Origin: an uncultured Burkholderiaceae bacterium
GTDB lineage: Bacteria; Pseudomonadota; Gammaproteobacteria; Burkholderiales; Burkholderiaceae
Reading direction: 5' to 3'
Assembly: GCA_937871985.1 (NCBI GenBank)
Contig: CALMPB010000497.1
Span: 1 to 23,996 of the forward strand
Length of the DNA stretch: 23,996 nt
This document shows, one piece after another, positions 6,949 to 19,472 of the stretch (positions are counted from its first letter, which is position 1; each line of letters opens with the position of its first letter). The notes below the pieces were generated by a model that was given only the letters and a program-made list of their open reading frames with translations, ran no database searches and was not told where the DNA came from. A program made the translations under genes and the position numbers.

Positions 6949-7629
6949 CTAGAACTTGAACGTGGAGACCGCGGTGCCGCGCAGGGGCTTGATGACGGTG
7001 TCGAACAGGCCCACGGTGTCGAAGCTGGCTGCGCTGGTGCGGGTGATGCGGTAGGCGGTCATGACCGGGCCCTGCCCGACGACGACGACCATGCGTCCGC
7101 CGATGCACAATTGGTACTTCAGGGCGTCGGGCACGGCGGGGGTGGAGCCGGTAAGCAGGATGGCATCGTATTCGGCGGTTCCCCAGCCGGCGTGGCCGGC
7201 GCCGATTTCAACCTTGACGTTGCTGACCTGGTTGCGTTGCAGGTTTTGCTCGCCGAAGGCGGCGATGCGGCTGTCGATTTCGATGCTGGTAACCTGCTGC
7301 GCCAGGTGCGCCAGCAGGGCGGCCTGATAGCCCGAGCCGGTGCCGACTTCCAGCACGCAGTTGTTGGGCTTGAGCAGCAGCTCTTGAGCAAGGCGGGCCT
7401 CGACCCGGGGCGCCAGCATGGTTTCGCGGGTGTCGTGAGCGTTAAGCGTGATGGGCAGCTCGACGTCGGAGAAAGCCAGGGCTTGCAGGCCGGGCGGCAC
7501 AAAGCGTTCACGTCGAACGGCGAACAGAGCTTGCAATATGTTTTGATCCAGCACGTCCCAGGGGCGGATTTGCTGCTCGATCATATTGAAGCGGGCTTGT
7601 TCGATGTCGGAAAGAGCGGTCACGTTCAT
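6949..7629 (-). CDS. PCMT-like SAM-dependent methyltransferase
   Basis: A 226-residue protein with the order of protein-L-isoaspartate O-methyltransferases: N-terminal MIEQQIRPWDVLD, then RERFVPPG, then the SAM-binding motif I VLEVGTGSGY at 92-101, then an acidic SIEID at the end of strand 2. Canonical PCMTs repair isoaspartyl residues and carry a GQTIS-P motif just before motif I. Here the equivalent segment reads AHDTRETMLAPRV, so the family match is clear but the usual substrate activity is doubtful. I chose the ATG at 7629; the ribosome binding site is weak, and longer upstream frames run through a non-coding repeat. It is coupled to tolC downstream. The fold is secure; the repair function is uncertain. 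Confidence 0.82.
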   Translation of the reverse strand: MNVTALSDIEQARFNMIEQQIRPWDVLDQNILQALFAVRRERFVPPGLQALAFSDVELPITLNAHDTRETMLAPRVEARLAQELLLKPNNCVLEVGTGSGYQAALLAHLAQQVTSIEIDSRIAAFGEQNLQRNQVSNVKVEIGAGHAGWGTAEYDAILLTGSTPAVPDALKYQLCIGGRMVVVVGQGPVMTAYRITRTSAASFDTVGLFDTVIKPLRGTAVSTFKF

Positions 7630-7643
7630 GAGTATGCAGTACG

Positions 7644-7735
7644 AAAAAAAGCCCCCACGCTGCGCAGACTGACGTCTGCTTGCTGCCCCCCCAAGAGGGC
7701 GCTTTTTGCCTTGGGGCGGCTTGGCGGCAAAAAAA
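7644..7735. repeat. Burkholderiales-type intergenic GC-rich repeat element
   Basis: This stretch starts with seven A's and GCCCCCACGCTGCG, and includes a GCAGAC/GTCTGC stem (7664-7669 with 7674-7679), TGCTGCCCCCCCAAGAGGGC, and the pair TTTTTGCC (7703-7710) with GGCAAAAA (7726-7733). From memory, intergenic elements of this pattern (CCCCCACGCT ... GCTGCCCCCC-AGAGGGC ... TTGGGGCGG) are scattered in Alcaligenaceae and Comamonadaceae genomes. Read leftward it ends in GGGGGC followed by seven T's, so it may terminate thiD transcription. Only one copy is in the window, so repeat status rests on recall. Confidence 0.5.
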
Positions 7736-7833
7736 CCGGATAAAGAATCCCCTATTGTACTGATTTGGCGGGTCGAGGGGACGGCGTTCGGCTTTCCGCA
7801 GGAAGGGGGCGCCAAAGGCGCGCCGCTTTCGTG

Positions 7834-8652
7834 CTACGAGGCCGGCCAGAGGGTATGGAAATGATGCACGGGGCCATGGCCGCTGCCCACTTGCAGTTGC
7901 CCCGAGTGCGCGATGGCGGCCACGAGGTAGGCCTTGGCCTGGCGCGCGGCCTCGGGAACGTCGGCGATGCGCGGCAGCAGGGCTGCCAGCGCGGCCGAGA
8001 GCGTGCAGCCGGTGCCGTGCGTGTTTCGGGTTTCGATACGCCGGCCAGGCAGTTCCAGCATGCGATCGCCGTCGTGCAGGAGGTCGATGGTGTCGCTGCC
8101 GGGCAAATGGCCGCCCTTTAGGAAGACCCAGCGTTCGCCGTTGTCGTTCATCAGGCGCCGCAGTTTTTCGGCCACGCGGCGCATTTCCTTGACGGATTCC
8201 ACGGGCGACGACTCGAGCAGGACGCCGGCTTCGGGCAGGTTCGGGGTAATGACCGTAGCCAGGGGCAGAAGATGGCCGCGCAGCTCCTGGATGGCCGATT
8301 TTTCCAGCAAGGCATCGCCGCTCTTGGCCACCATGACCGGATCCAGCACGATATGGGCGGGCTTCCAGTGGGCCAGCCTTTCGGCAACGGTCCGGATGAC
8401 GGGCTGCTGGCCCAGCATGCCGATTTTCACGGCGTCGATGCGCACGTCGGCGAACAACGTATCTATTTGCTGGGCGACGAAAGCGGGCGGAACCGGGCAG
8501 ACGCCGGTGACGGCCTGGGTGTTCTGGGCGGTAAGCGCGGCGATGACCGCCGTGCCGTAGGCGCCCAGGGCGCTCATGGTCTTGATGTCGGCCAGCACCC
8601 CGGCGCCGCCTGAAGGGTCGACGCCGGCAATGGTCAGCGCGTTGGGAATCAT
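7834..8652 (-). CDS. thiD: ThiD: hydroxymethylpyrimidine / HMP-phosphate kinase
   Basis: A 272-residue ribokinase-family enzyme. [20 protein letters not shown] (7-26) is the HMP-binding N-terminus, [14 protein letters not shown] (103-116) the central motif, and GTGC at 213-216 forms the anion hole with its conserved cysteine. The length is standard (about 265). It phosphorylates HMP and then HMP-P to HMP-PP, the pyrimidine half of thiamine. The ATG overlaps the thiG TGA in an ATGA arrangement (8649-8652), so the two are translationally coupled. ThiE, which joins the pyrimidine and thiazole halves, is not in the window. Confidence 0.95.
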   Translation of the reverse strand: MIPNALTIAGVDPSGGAGVLADIKTMSALGAYGTAVIAALTAQNTQAVTGVCPVPPAFVAQQIDTLFADVRIDAVKIGMLGQQPVIRTVAERLAHWKPAHIVLDPVMVAKSGDALLEKSAIQELRGHLLPLATVITPNLPEAGVLLESSPVESVKEMRRVAEKLRRLMNDNGERWVFLKGGHLPGSDTIDLLHDGDRMLELPGRRIETRNTHGTGCTLSAALAALLPRIADVPEAARQAKAYLVAAIAHSGQLQVGSGHGPVHHFHTLWPAS

Positions 8653-9467
8653 GATGCCGAAGCGGTTTGCGGGCTGACCGGCTGAAGCAGGCCCTGGTCG
8701 GGCGAGCTGGGGTCGGCGCTGTAGTATTTGCGCGGCATGCGGCCGGCCAGATAGGCTTCGCGCCCAGCCTGAACGGCTTTTTTCATGGCGCTGGCCATGA
8801 GAACCGGGTTGCGCGCGCCGGCAATGGCGGTGTTCATGAGGATGGCGTCGCAGCCAAGCTCCATGGCCACCGCCGCGTCCGAGGCGGTGCCCACGCCGGC
8901 GTCCACCAGCACGGGCACGGCGGCCTGGTCGATGATGAGGCGCAGGTTCCAGGGATTGACGATACCCATGCCCGAGCCGATCAGCGAGGCCAGCGGCATG
9001 ACTGCCACGCAGCCCATGTCGGAAAGCATACGGCACTGTATGGGGTCGTCCGTGCAATAGACCATGACGTCGAAGCCGTCGTCGACCAGGGTTTTGGCCG
9101 CTTTCAGGGTTTCGGGCATATTGGGGAACAGATTGGCCTTGTCGCCCAGCACTTCCAGTTTGACGAGCTTGTGGCCGTCGAGCAGTTCGCGGGCCAGGCG
9201 CAGCGTGCGCACGGCATCGTCGGCGGTATAGCAGCCGGCTGTATTGGGCAGAATGGTGAATTTTTCGGGCGGCAGGAAATCCAGCAGATTGGGTTCGCCA
9301 GGATTCTGGCCGATATTGGTGCGGCGTATGGCCACGGTCACGATTTCCGCGCCGCTGGTTTCGATGGCCTGGCGGGTTTCTTCGAAGTCTTTGTATTTGC
9401 CGGTGCCGACAAGCAGGCGCGACGAGTAGTGGCGGCCCGCAAGGGTAAAGATGTCTGTGTTCGTCAT
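8649..9467 (-). CDS. thiG: ThiG: thiazole synthase
   Basis: A 272-residue TIM-barrel thiazole synthase. The Schiff-base lysine is K103 in [11 protein letters not shown]. The adjacent signatures TVAIRRTNI (44-52) and [22 protein letters not shown] are plain, as are [21 protein letters not shown] and [14 protein letters not shown] near the C-terminal phosphate site. It makes the thiazole phosphate from deoxyxylulose phosphate, dehydroglycine and the sulfur carrier ThiS. No thiS lies upstream; the 190 bases before the gene hold no small ORF of that kind. The start ATG at 9467 is the only reasonable choice in frame. It overlaps thiD by 4 bases. Confidence 0.96.
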   Translation of the reverse strand: MTNTDIFTLAGRHYSSRLLVGTGKYKDFEETRQAIETSGAEIVTVAIRRTNIGQNPGEPNLLDFLPPEKFTILPNTAGCYTADDAVRTLRLARELLDGHKLVKLEVLGDKANLFPNMPETLKAAKTLVDDGFDVMVYCTDDPIQCRMLSDMGCVAVMPLASLIGSGMGIVNPWNLRLIIDQAAVPVLVDAGVGTASDAAVAMELGCDAILMNTAIAGARNPVLMASAMKKAVQAGREAYLAGRMPRKYYSADPSSPDQGLLQPVSPQTASAS

Positions 9468-9533
9468 GGTTTGTGCAGCGTGGGAAGCGGTAAGGAATCG
9501 ATATAGTGTGAAAGGATAATCCATTTGGCGGCG

Positions 9534-9558
9534 CAACGGGCCGGACGGCGGCCCGTTG
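9534..9558 (-). other. 9-bp hairpin between btuF and thiG
   Basis: CAACGGGCC (9534-9542) and GGCCCGTTG (9550-9558) form a perfect 9-bp stem with a 7-base loop. A second stem, CGCAGG/CCTGCG, spans 9627-9642. Both lie in the 191-base gap between the btuF stop and the thiG start. Neither has a following T-run, so they are weak terminator candidates or leader structures. I found no TPP-riboswitch box (such as CTGAGA) in the gap. Confidence 0.35.
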
Positions 9559-9658
9559 GCCCGGCAGGCTGGCTTTCGTGGCGCCGTTGTGCGCGTCGGC
9601 GGCCAGGGCATTGAGTTGCCGGGCGGCGCAGGCGGGCCTGCGAGCAATGCGGGTGTTT

Positions 9659-10599
9659 TTACTGCTTTTTCTGGCGGGCTTCGTCCAGATCCGCGCACAG
9701 CGCTTCGGCTGCGTCGACCAGCCTCGGCCCCGGACGGAACAGCCAATCCGGGTTGAGGTTGTAGACATGATGGTTGCGCGCCGCCGCCAGCTGCAGTTTG
9801 GCCCAGTCCTGGATGCGCTGCCGGTAGCGCGCAGGCGTGGATTCCGTGGTGATGATGACGTCGGGCTGCTTCACGATGAGGGTCTCGACGTCGATTTGCG
9901 GAGCGGCCGCCTGGGCGCCGGCAAACAGGTTGACGCCGCCGCAGGTTTGCAGCACGTGGTTCAGCAGGGGGTCGCCACCTATGGTGTACAGCGGCGAAGC
10001 GCCTACCTCGATGAACACGGTAACCGGTGTTGCGCGCGCATATTTTTTCCGCAGATACTCGATGCGCTGCCGCAGCGCCCGCGCGGCGGGCTCGGCCGCG
10101 GCCTGCGTGTTGAATATTTGGCCGAAGCGCAGGATTTGCTCGGGAATGTCCGTAAGCGTTTTCGGGTTGGAGTAGATGAGTGGAATGTGCAGCCGGGCCA
10201 GGCTGGGCGCCAGGGTCCTGGCGGCGCCCGAATCCTGCCAGCCGATGACCAGGTCGGGGCTCAGCGTCAGCGCCTTTTCCAGGCTGACGTTCAAGCCGTC
10301 GCCGATCTTCGGGATGTTCGCAGCGGCGGGCGGGTAGTCGCTGCTGATGACGGTGGCGACAATATGGCTGCCCGCGCCGGCGGCGAAGAGCAGCTCGGTG
10401 ATATGCGGCGTCAGCGTAATGGCCCGGCTTGCGTGAATGGCCGCCGCGGCGGGGGTGTGAGTAGCGGGCTTGTCCTGCCAGGCGGTTTGCGCCGGGCAGG
10501 AAAGCGGGGCGGCCAGGGCCGCAATCATGGCGGTTCCGGCCCCCCATGCCAGGCGGGCTTTCAAACCGCGCCGCTGGTCGCGGCGCGTTTGCGGTGAAT

Positions 10600-10612
<13 letters not shown>
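9659..10612 (-). CDS. btuF: BtuF-like periplasmic cobalamin-binding protein
   Basis: A 317-residue substrate-binding protein of the cobalamin/Fe-siderophore (helical-backbone) class. The N-terminus is basic, followed by a hydrophobic Sec signal at about 20-42. The mature protein begins with the typical [26 protein letters not shown], followed by [33 protein letters not shown] and a C-terminal lobe with [13 protein letters not shown]. It would bind B12 delivered by BtuB and pass it to BtuCD. The start (10612) overlaps the btuB stop by 13 bases, so the pair is coupled. btuC and btuD are not in the window. A siderophore-binding role is possible from the fold, but the riboswitch-controlled btuB next door favours cobalamin. 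Confidence 0.88.
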
Positions 10613-12501
<1,889 letters not shown>

Positions 12502-12515
12502 GGTTGGACCTGAAG

Positions 12516-12539
12516 AGGGCGCGCGTCCCCGCACGCCCT
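12516..12539 (-). promoter_or_regulatory. Hairpin just before btuB, probable riboswitch expression platform
   Basis: On the minus strand AGGGCGTGCG pairs with CGCGCGCCCT across a four-base loop (10 bp, one G-U pair). It sits between the cobalamin aptamer and the btuB start, ending 14 bases before the ATG. It is well placed to be the off-state structure that terminates transcription or hides the start region when B12 is bound. No long U-run follows, which favours control of translation. Confidence 0.5.
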
Positions 12540-12579
12540 TGGTGGGTAAATCGCCGCGCGCATTTGACCCGTATCGACG

Positions 12580-12776
12580 GAGTGGTGCGGGGCGGCGAGC
12601 CGGTTGTTGGGGCCGGTGTCGGGCTGGCATGCGCGGCATGCTTACCGTTGCGGGGGCAGCACAGTTTGCGCGCCTGGTTTGCCGGGTCGGCGGCGCGTTC
12701 TGTTTCCCGTTTAACTTTCGCAGGGCCGATCGCCGTTATTGGCAGCGTTGTGGGGGTTCGGCTCCGAAAGCACCTC
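12580..12776 (-). promoter_or_regulatory. Cobalamin (B12) riboswitch upstream of btuB
   Basis: Read on the minus strand, the closing stem P1 pairs GAGGTGC (12776-12770) with GCAC and CTC at 12588-12580. Inside are GTTAAACGGGAA (complement of 12704-12715), matching the conserved TTAATAGGGAA segment. The B12 box GCTGCCCCCGCAACGGTAA (complement of 12642-12660) is nearly consensus. AGCCCGACACCGG (complement of 12613-12625) corresponds to the conserved AGCCCGAAGACCTGCC segment. Order and spacing are those of a full cobalamin riboswitch. Bound adenosylcobalamin or a related form should repress btuB and probably btuF. Recognition is by eye. Confidence 0.93.
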
Positions 12777-12844
12777 AATCAGGCAGGAATTTACCATGTG
12801 ATGACAGGTCGCCGCTTCTGCATGATTTATTTGCATGCTTAGCT

Positions 12845-12857
12845 TGAGATATTTTCA
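12845..12857. promoter_or_regulatory. Possible MetR-like site between btuB and metH
   Basis: TGAGATATTTTCA fits the MetR consensus TGAA-N5-TTCA at seven of eight fixed positions. It is in the divergent btuB-metH spacer, about 195 bases before the metH start. A second TGAGAT occurs at 12861-12866, and TGCATG repeats occur at 12819-12824 and 12832-12837. MetR controls metH in enterobacteria; whether it does so here is inference. Confidence 0.3.
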
Positions 12858-12963
12858 TGCTGAGATGAGCCTTGCCCGGCAAACCCGCGGAAACACGGGC
12901 CATTGACCGCGTAAAAGGCACTAGCCTGAAAGGGTTGCACATGTAGTTTGATGGCGAAGCCGA

Positions 12964-12969
12964 TACAAT
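12964..12969 (+). promoter_or_regulatory. Candidate -10 box for metH
   Basis: TACAAT matches five of six -10 bases and lies 82 bases before the GTG start. No good -35 is seen at 16-18 bases; TTGCAC at 12935-12940 is too far (23 bases). A weak -35 would fit an activator-dependent promoter. The ATG overlapping this box (12968) would then lie upstream of the transcript start. Confidence 0.3.
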
Positions 12970-13051
12970 GCTTGATTCCCTTTTTATTTTTGGAAGCCCG
13001 CGCGGCCATGTCCGGCGCGGCTTTCCGCTTATTGTCATTCAGGTAAACCGC

Positions 13052-16825
<3,774 letters not shown>

Positions 16826-16852
16826 GGGCGACTTTCGGCGAGGATGGCGGCT

Positions 16853-17683
16853 ATGACAGCTTCCGACGCCCAAACCGGCCAATCAGGCTCCGAAAGCCAG
16901 GCCCGCTCGACCCGCCACCGTGCCCTGGGCGATTTCCTGCGCAGTGTGCGGGCGCGGGTGTCGCCCGAAAGCGTGGGGCTGCCCAGTGGAACACGCCGGC
17001 GCACGCCGGGGCTGCGGCGCGAAGAAGTCGCCCAGCTTTGCGGCATCAGCGTTACCTGGTACACCTGGATAGAGCAGGGCCGCGATGTGTCCGTGTCGGC
17101 CAGCGTCTGGAGCCGCCTGGCCAATATCCTGCATCTGTCGCGCGCCGAACGCCATTATTTGTTCGAACTGGCCGAGAGCGCCGACCCCGAGCATGGGCGC
17201 GAACAGGGCGAAGCCCTGCCGCAAGGCCTGGCTCAATGCGTGCGCAGCATCGCCGCGCCGGCCTATATACTCGACCGCTGCTGGAACGTGCTGGCGCGCA
17301 ACGAGCCTTTGCTGCGCTTGTTCGACGGCTGGCCCGACCGCTCGGAACAGCCCAATTTGCTGCGCTATATTTTTCAGGATCCGGCCGCCCAGCAATTGGT
17401 GGTCGACTGGGAGTCGCGGGCGCGGCGTGTGGTGGCCGAGTTCCGCGCCGATGCCGCGCCCTATGCGGACGAGCCCGACCTGCGCGAGCTTATCGACGAG
17501 CTTTCGCGCAGCAGTCCGGTCTTTACGCACTGGTGGACGCGCCAGACCGTGGTCGAGCGCGAAGGCGGCCGCCGCGAGTTCAGGCATCCCGACATGGGCA
17601 TCGTGCATTACCAGCAAATCACGTTTCGCCTGGCCATCCGGCCCGACTGCAAGCTGGTGATGCTGCTGGACGATTCCGCGTAG
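16853..17683 (+). CDS. XRE-family regulator with MmyB-like ligand-binding domain
   Basis: A 276-residue regulator. The start ATG 16853 has GGCGAGG (16837-16843) nine bases upstream; ATG 16844 directly abuts that SD, so the later start is preferred. Residues 23-80 show the typical LGDFLRSVR, VGLPSGTRRRTPGLRREEVAQL, then GISVTWYTWIEQGR, the XRE helix-turn-helix. From about 115 the domain matches MmyB-like ligand-binding regions: AYILDRCWNVLARNEPLLRLF, PNLLRYIFQDP, FTHWWTRQ and a terminal HPDMGIVHYQQITFRLA. Such regulators usually control a neighbouring transporter or oxidoreductase. The adjacent MFS pump is convergent rather than divergent, so control of it is only a suggestion. The ligand is unknown. 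Confidence 0.9.
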   Translation: MTASDAQTGQSGSESQARSTRHRALGDFLRSVRARVSPESVGLPSGTRRRTPGLRREEVAQLCGISVTWYTWIEQGRDVSVSASVWSRLANILHLSRAERHYLFELAESADPEHGREQGEALPQGLAQCVRSIAAPAYILDRCWNVLARNEPLLRLFDGWPDRSEQPNLLRYIFQDPAAQQLVVDWESRARRVVAEFRADAAPYADEPDLRELIDELSRSSPVFTHWWTRQTVVEREGGRREFRHPDMGIVHYQQITFRLAIRPDCKLVMLLDDSA

Positions 17684-17738
17684 GCCCGCTGCCGCTGTGC
17701 CCGCCCATGTCCCGGCTTTACGTTTTACGCCAAGGCCT

Positions 17739-19208
17739 TTAGGGGCGCAGGCCGCTGTTTCGGGCGTGGTGCTTTTTCCTGTCGCGATTGAGGTGTTCGG
17801 CCGTGTTGGCGGGCAGGCGGGCGAACGACAGCGCGGCCAGCATGGCCAGCAGGCCGATGATGAAGAACCCCCACATGACGTCCACGCGCTCCAGGTGAGC
17901 GGCGCCGCGCCATGTGATGCTGAGATTCAGGATCAGCGCCGCGCATCCCACCCCCAGGCTGATGCCCAGTTGCTGGGCCATGGCGGCGAAGCTGCTGGCG
18001 CGGCTCATGTCGGCGGGCGTCAGGTCGGCATAGGTCAGCGTGTTGACGGCGGTGAATTGCAGCGAACGGAATGTGCCGCCCAGGAAAAGCACGGCTACCA
18101 TCAGCCAAATCGGCGTATCTGCGTGGAAAAAGCCGCAAAACACGACAAATAGGCCGGTTATCAGGGCGTTGTAGGTAAGGATGGGCTTGAAGCCGAACCG
18201 CCCGATGACGTAGGTGACGATGACCTTCATGAACAAGGCCCCCGCCGCGCTGGTAAAGGTGATCATGCCCGCCGCGAACGGTGTCATGCCGAATCCCACC
18301 TGCAGCAAGAGGGCCAGCAGGAAGGGCGTGGCGCCGACGCTGAAGCGGCACAGGTTGCCGCCCAGGATGGAAATGGCGAAGGTCTGGGTGCGCAGCAGGG
18401 TGAGGTCGATAATGGGGTGGGCGGCGCGTCTGGCATGCCAGATGTACAGCAGGCCGCAAACCAGGCCCGTGCCGAGCAGCAGCGCCACGTTCTGGCGCGA
18501 CACGTCGCTGCGGCCTATGGCCTCGAAGCCCGAGACCAGCGCGGCCAGCGAAATGCCGCTAAGCAGGAAGCCCGGCCAGTCCAGCTTGTTGGGCGCCTCG
18601 GGCTCGTCGTGCTGGATGAAGCGCAGAATCAGGGCGATGCCCAGAATGCCCACGGGAACGTTGATAAGGAATATCCAGTGCCAGGAGGCATAGGTGACCA
18701 GGAAGCCGCCCAGGGGCGGCCCGATGATGGGGCCCAGCAAGGCGGGCATGGACAGGAAGGACATGGCCTTGAGCAACTGGTCCTTGGGGGTGATGCGCAG
18801 CATGATGACGCGCCCCACCGGAACCATCATGGCCCCGGCAATACCCTGCACCACGCGGGCTATCACCAGTTGCAGCAGGTCGTGCGACGAGGCGCAGCCC
18901 ACCGAGCTGGCGGCGAACAGCACGATGGCGGCGATGAAGACCCGCCTGGCGCCGAACCGGTCCGCCGCCCAGCCGCTGATGGGCACGAAGACCGCCAGCG
19001 CCAGCAGGTAGCTGGTGATGGCGACGTTCATCTTGACGGCGGTGGTGTGCAGCGATTCGGCCATGACGGGCAAGGCCGTGGCGACCACGGTGGCGTCCAG
19101 CATCTGCATGAACAAGGCGCATCCGACGATGAAGGGAATCATCCGGATGGCGGTTTGGTCGGCCTTCGGCGGTTTGCCGGCGGATTTTGTAACGGTGTCG
19201 ATGGGCAT
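17739..19208 (-). CDS. DHA2-family (14-TM) MFS drug efflux transporter
   Basis: A 489-residue inner membrane transporter with about 14 hydrophobic helices. LDATVVATALP (37-47) is the DHA2 first-helix motif, SGWAADRFGARR (78-89) is MFS motif A, and RVVQGIAGAMMVPVGR (118-133) is the motif B/C region of EmrB/QacA-type pumps. The predicted role is proton-driven export of hydrophobic compounds; the substrate is unknown. No EmrA-type fusion protein is adjacent. The ATG at 19208 has no Shine-Dalgarno sequence, and a candidate -10 lies only 6 bases upstream, so a leaderless mRNA is possible. It is convergent with the XRE regulator and divergent from the DUF3460 gene. Confidence 0.93.
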   Translation of the reverse strand: MPIDTVTKSAGKPPKADQTAIRMIPFIVGCALFMQMLDATVVATALPVMAESLHTTAVKMNVAITSYLLALAVFVPISGWAADRFGARRVFIAAIVLFAASSVGCASSHDLLQLVIARVVQGIAGAMMVPVGRVIMLRITPKDQLLKAMSFLSMPALLGPIIGPPLGGFLVTYASWHWIFLINVPVGILGIALILRFIQHDEPEAPNKLDWPGFLLSGISLAALVSGFEAIGRSDVSRQNVALLLGTGLVCGLLYIWHARRAAHPIIDLTLLRTQTFAISILGGNLCRFSVGATPFLLALLLQVGFGMTPFAAGMITFTSAAGALFMKVIVTYVIGRFGFKPILTYNALITGLFVVFCGFFHADTPIWLMVAVLFLGGTFRSLQFTAVNTLTYADLTPADMSRASSFAAMAQQLGISLGVGCAALILNLSITWRGAAHLERVDVMWGFFIIGLLAMLAALSFARLPANTAEHLNRDRKKHHARNSGLRP

Positions 19209-19213
19209 GCGAC

Positions 19214-19248
19214 ATTCTAACTTCGTTCGTCTGAAGTAAAATGAAGTT
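19214..19248. promoter_or_regulatory. Interlocked divergent promoters with GAAGT half-sites
   Basis: For the leftward MFS gene, TAGAAT (complement of 19214-19219) matches five of six -10 bases. For the rightward DUF3460 gene, TAAAAT (19237-19242) does too. They are 17 bases apart, so each sits where the other's -35 would fall. Between and around them are AACTTC (19219-19224), GAAGT (19233-19237) and GAAGTT (19243-19248), the last two 10 bases apart. This looks like an operator, but the owner is unknown. Confidence 0.4.
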
Positions 19249-19273
19249 TCTCCGGTTAAATTATTGAAGCATT

Positions 19274-19462
19274 ATGGCCAAGCATTACGAGTCGGAAATC
19301 ACCCAGTTCCTCAATCAGTACAAGCAGCAGCACGCCGGCACCGAGCAGCGCCAGCGCGAAGGGCGCGCCCGACTGTGGGACAAGCCCATCGACCCGGAGC
19401 TCCAGGACGGTTTTCGCGCGGGGCGCGTTGCCCAGCAGCCCTATGTCTATCAAACGGACTGA
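19274..19462 (+). CDS. DUF3460 family small protein
   Basis: A 62-residue hydrophilic protein beginning MAKHYESEITQFLNQYK and including ARLWDKPIDPEL. I recognise this as DUF3460, a short family of unknown function common in Burkholderiales and often next to scpA/panC. It has no signal peptide, transmembrane segment or cysteine. The N-terminal half looks helical and charged; the conserved W-D-K-P core is central. The ATG has a short GAAG element just upstream. It lies 10 bases before scpA and is probably the first gene of that operon. Function unknown. Confidence 0.88.
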   Translation: MAKHYESEITQFLNQYKQQHAGTEQRQREGRARLWDKPIDPELQDGFRAGRVAQQPYVYQTD

Positions 19463-19472
19463 ACGCCCTTAA

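Noticed and set aside
9468..9658. A TPP riboswitch before thiG
   Set aside because: I looked for the CTGAGA and related thi-box segments on the minus strand and found none.
12968..13051. An upstream ATG start for metH adding 28 residues
   Set aside because: The ATG overlaps a likely -10 box, and the extra residues do not fit the MetH N-terminus; GTG 13052 gives the expected length.
12777..13051. A SAM or SAH riboswitch before metH
   Set aside because: Short stems such as CCCG/CGGG are present, but none of the conserved S-box or SAH aptamer segments could be matched.
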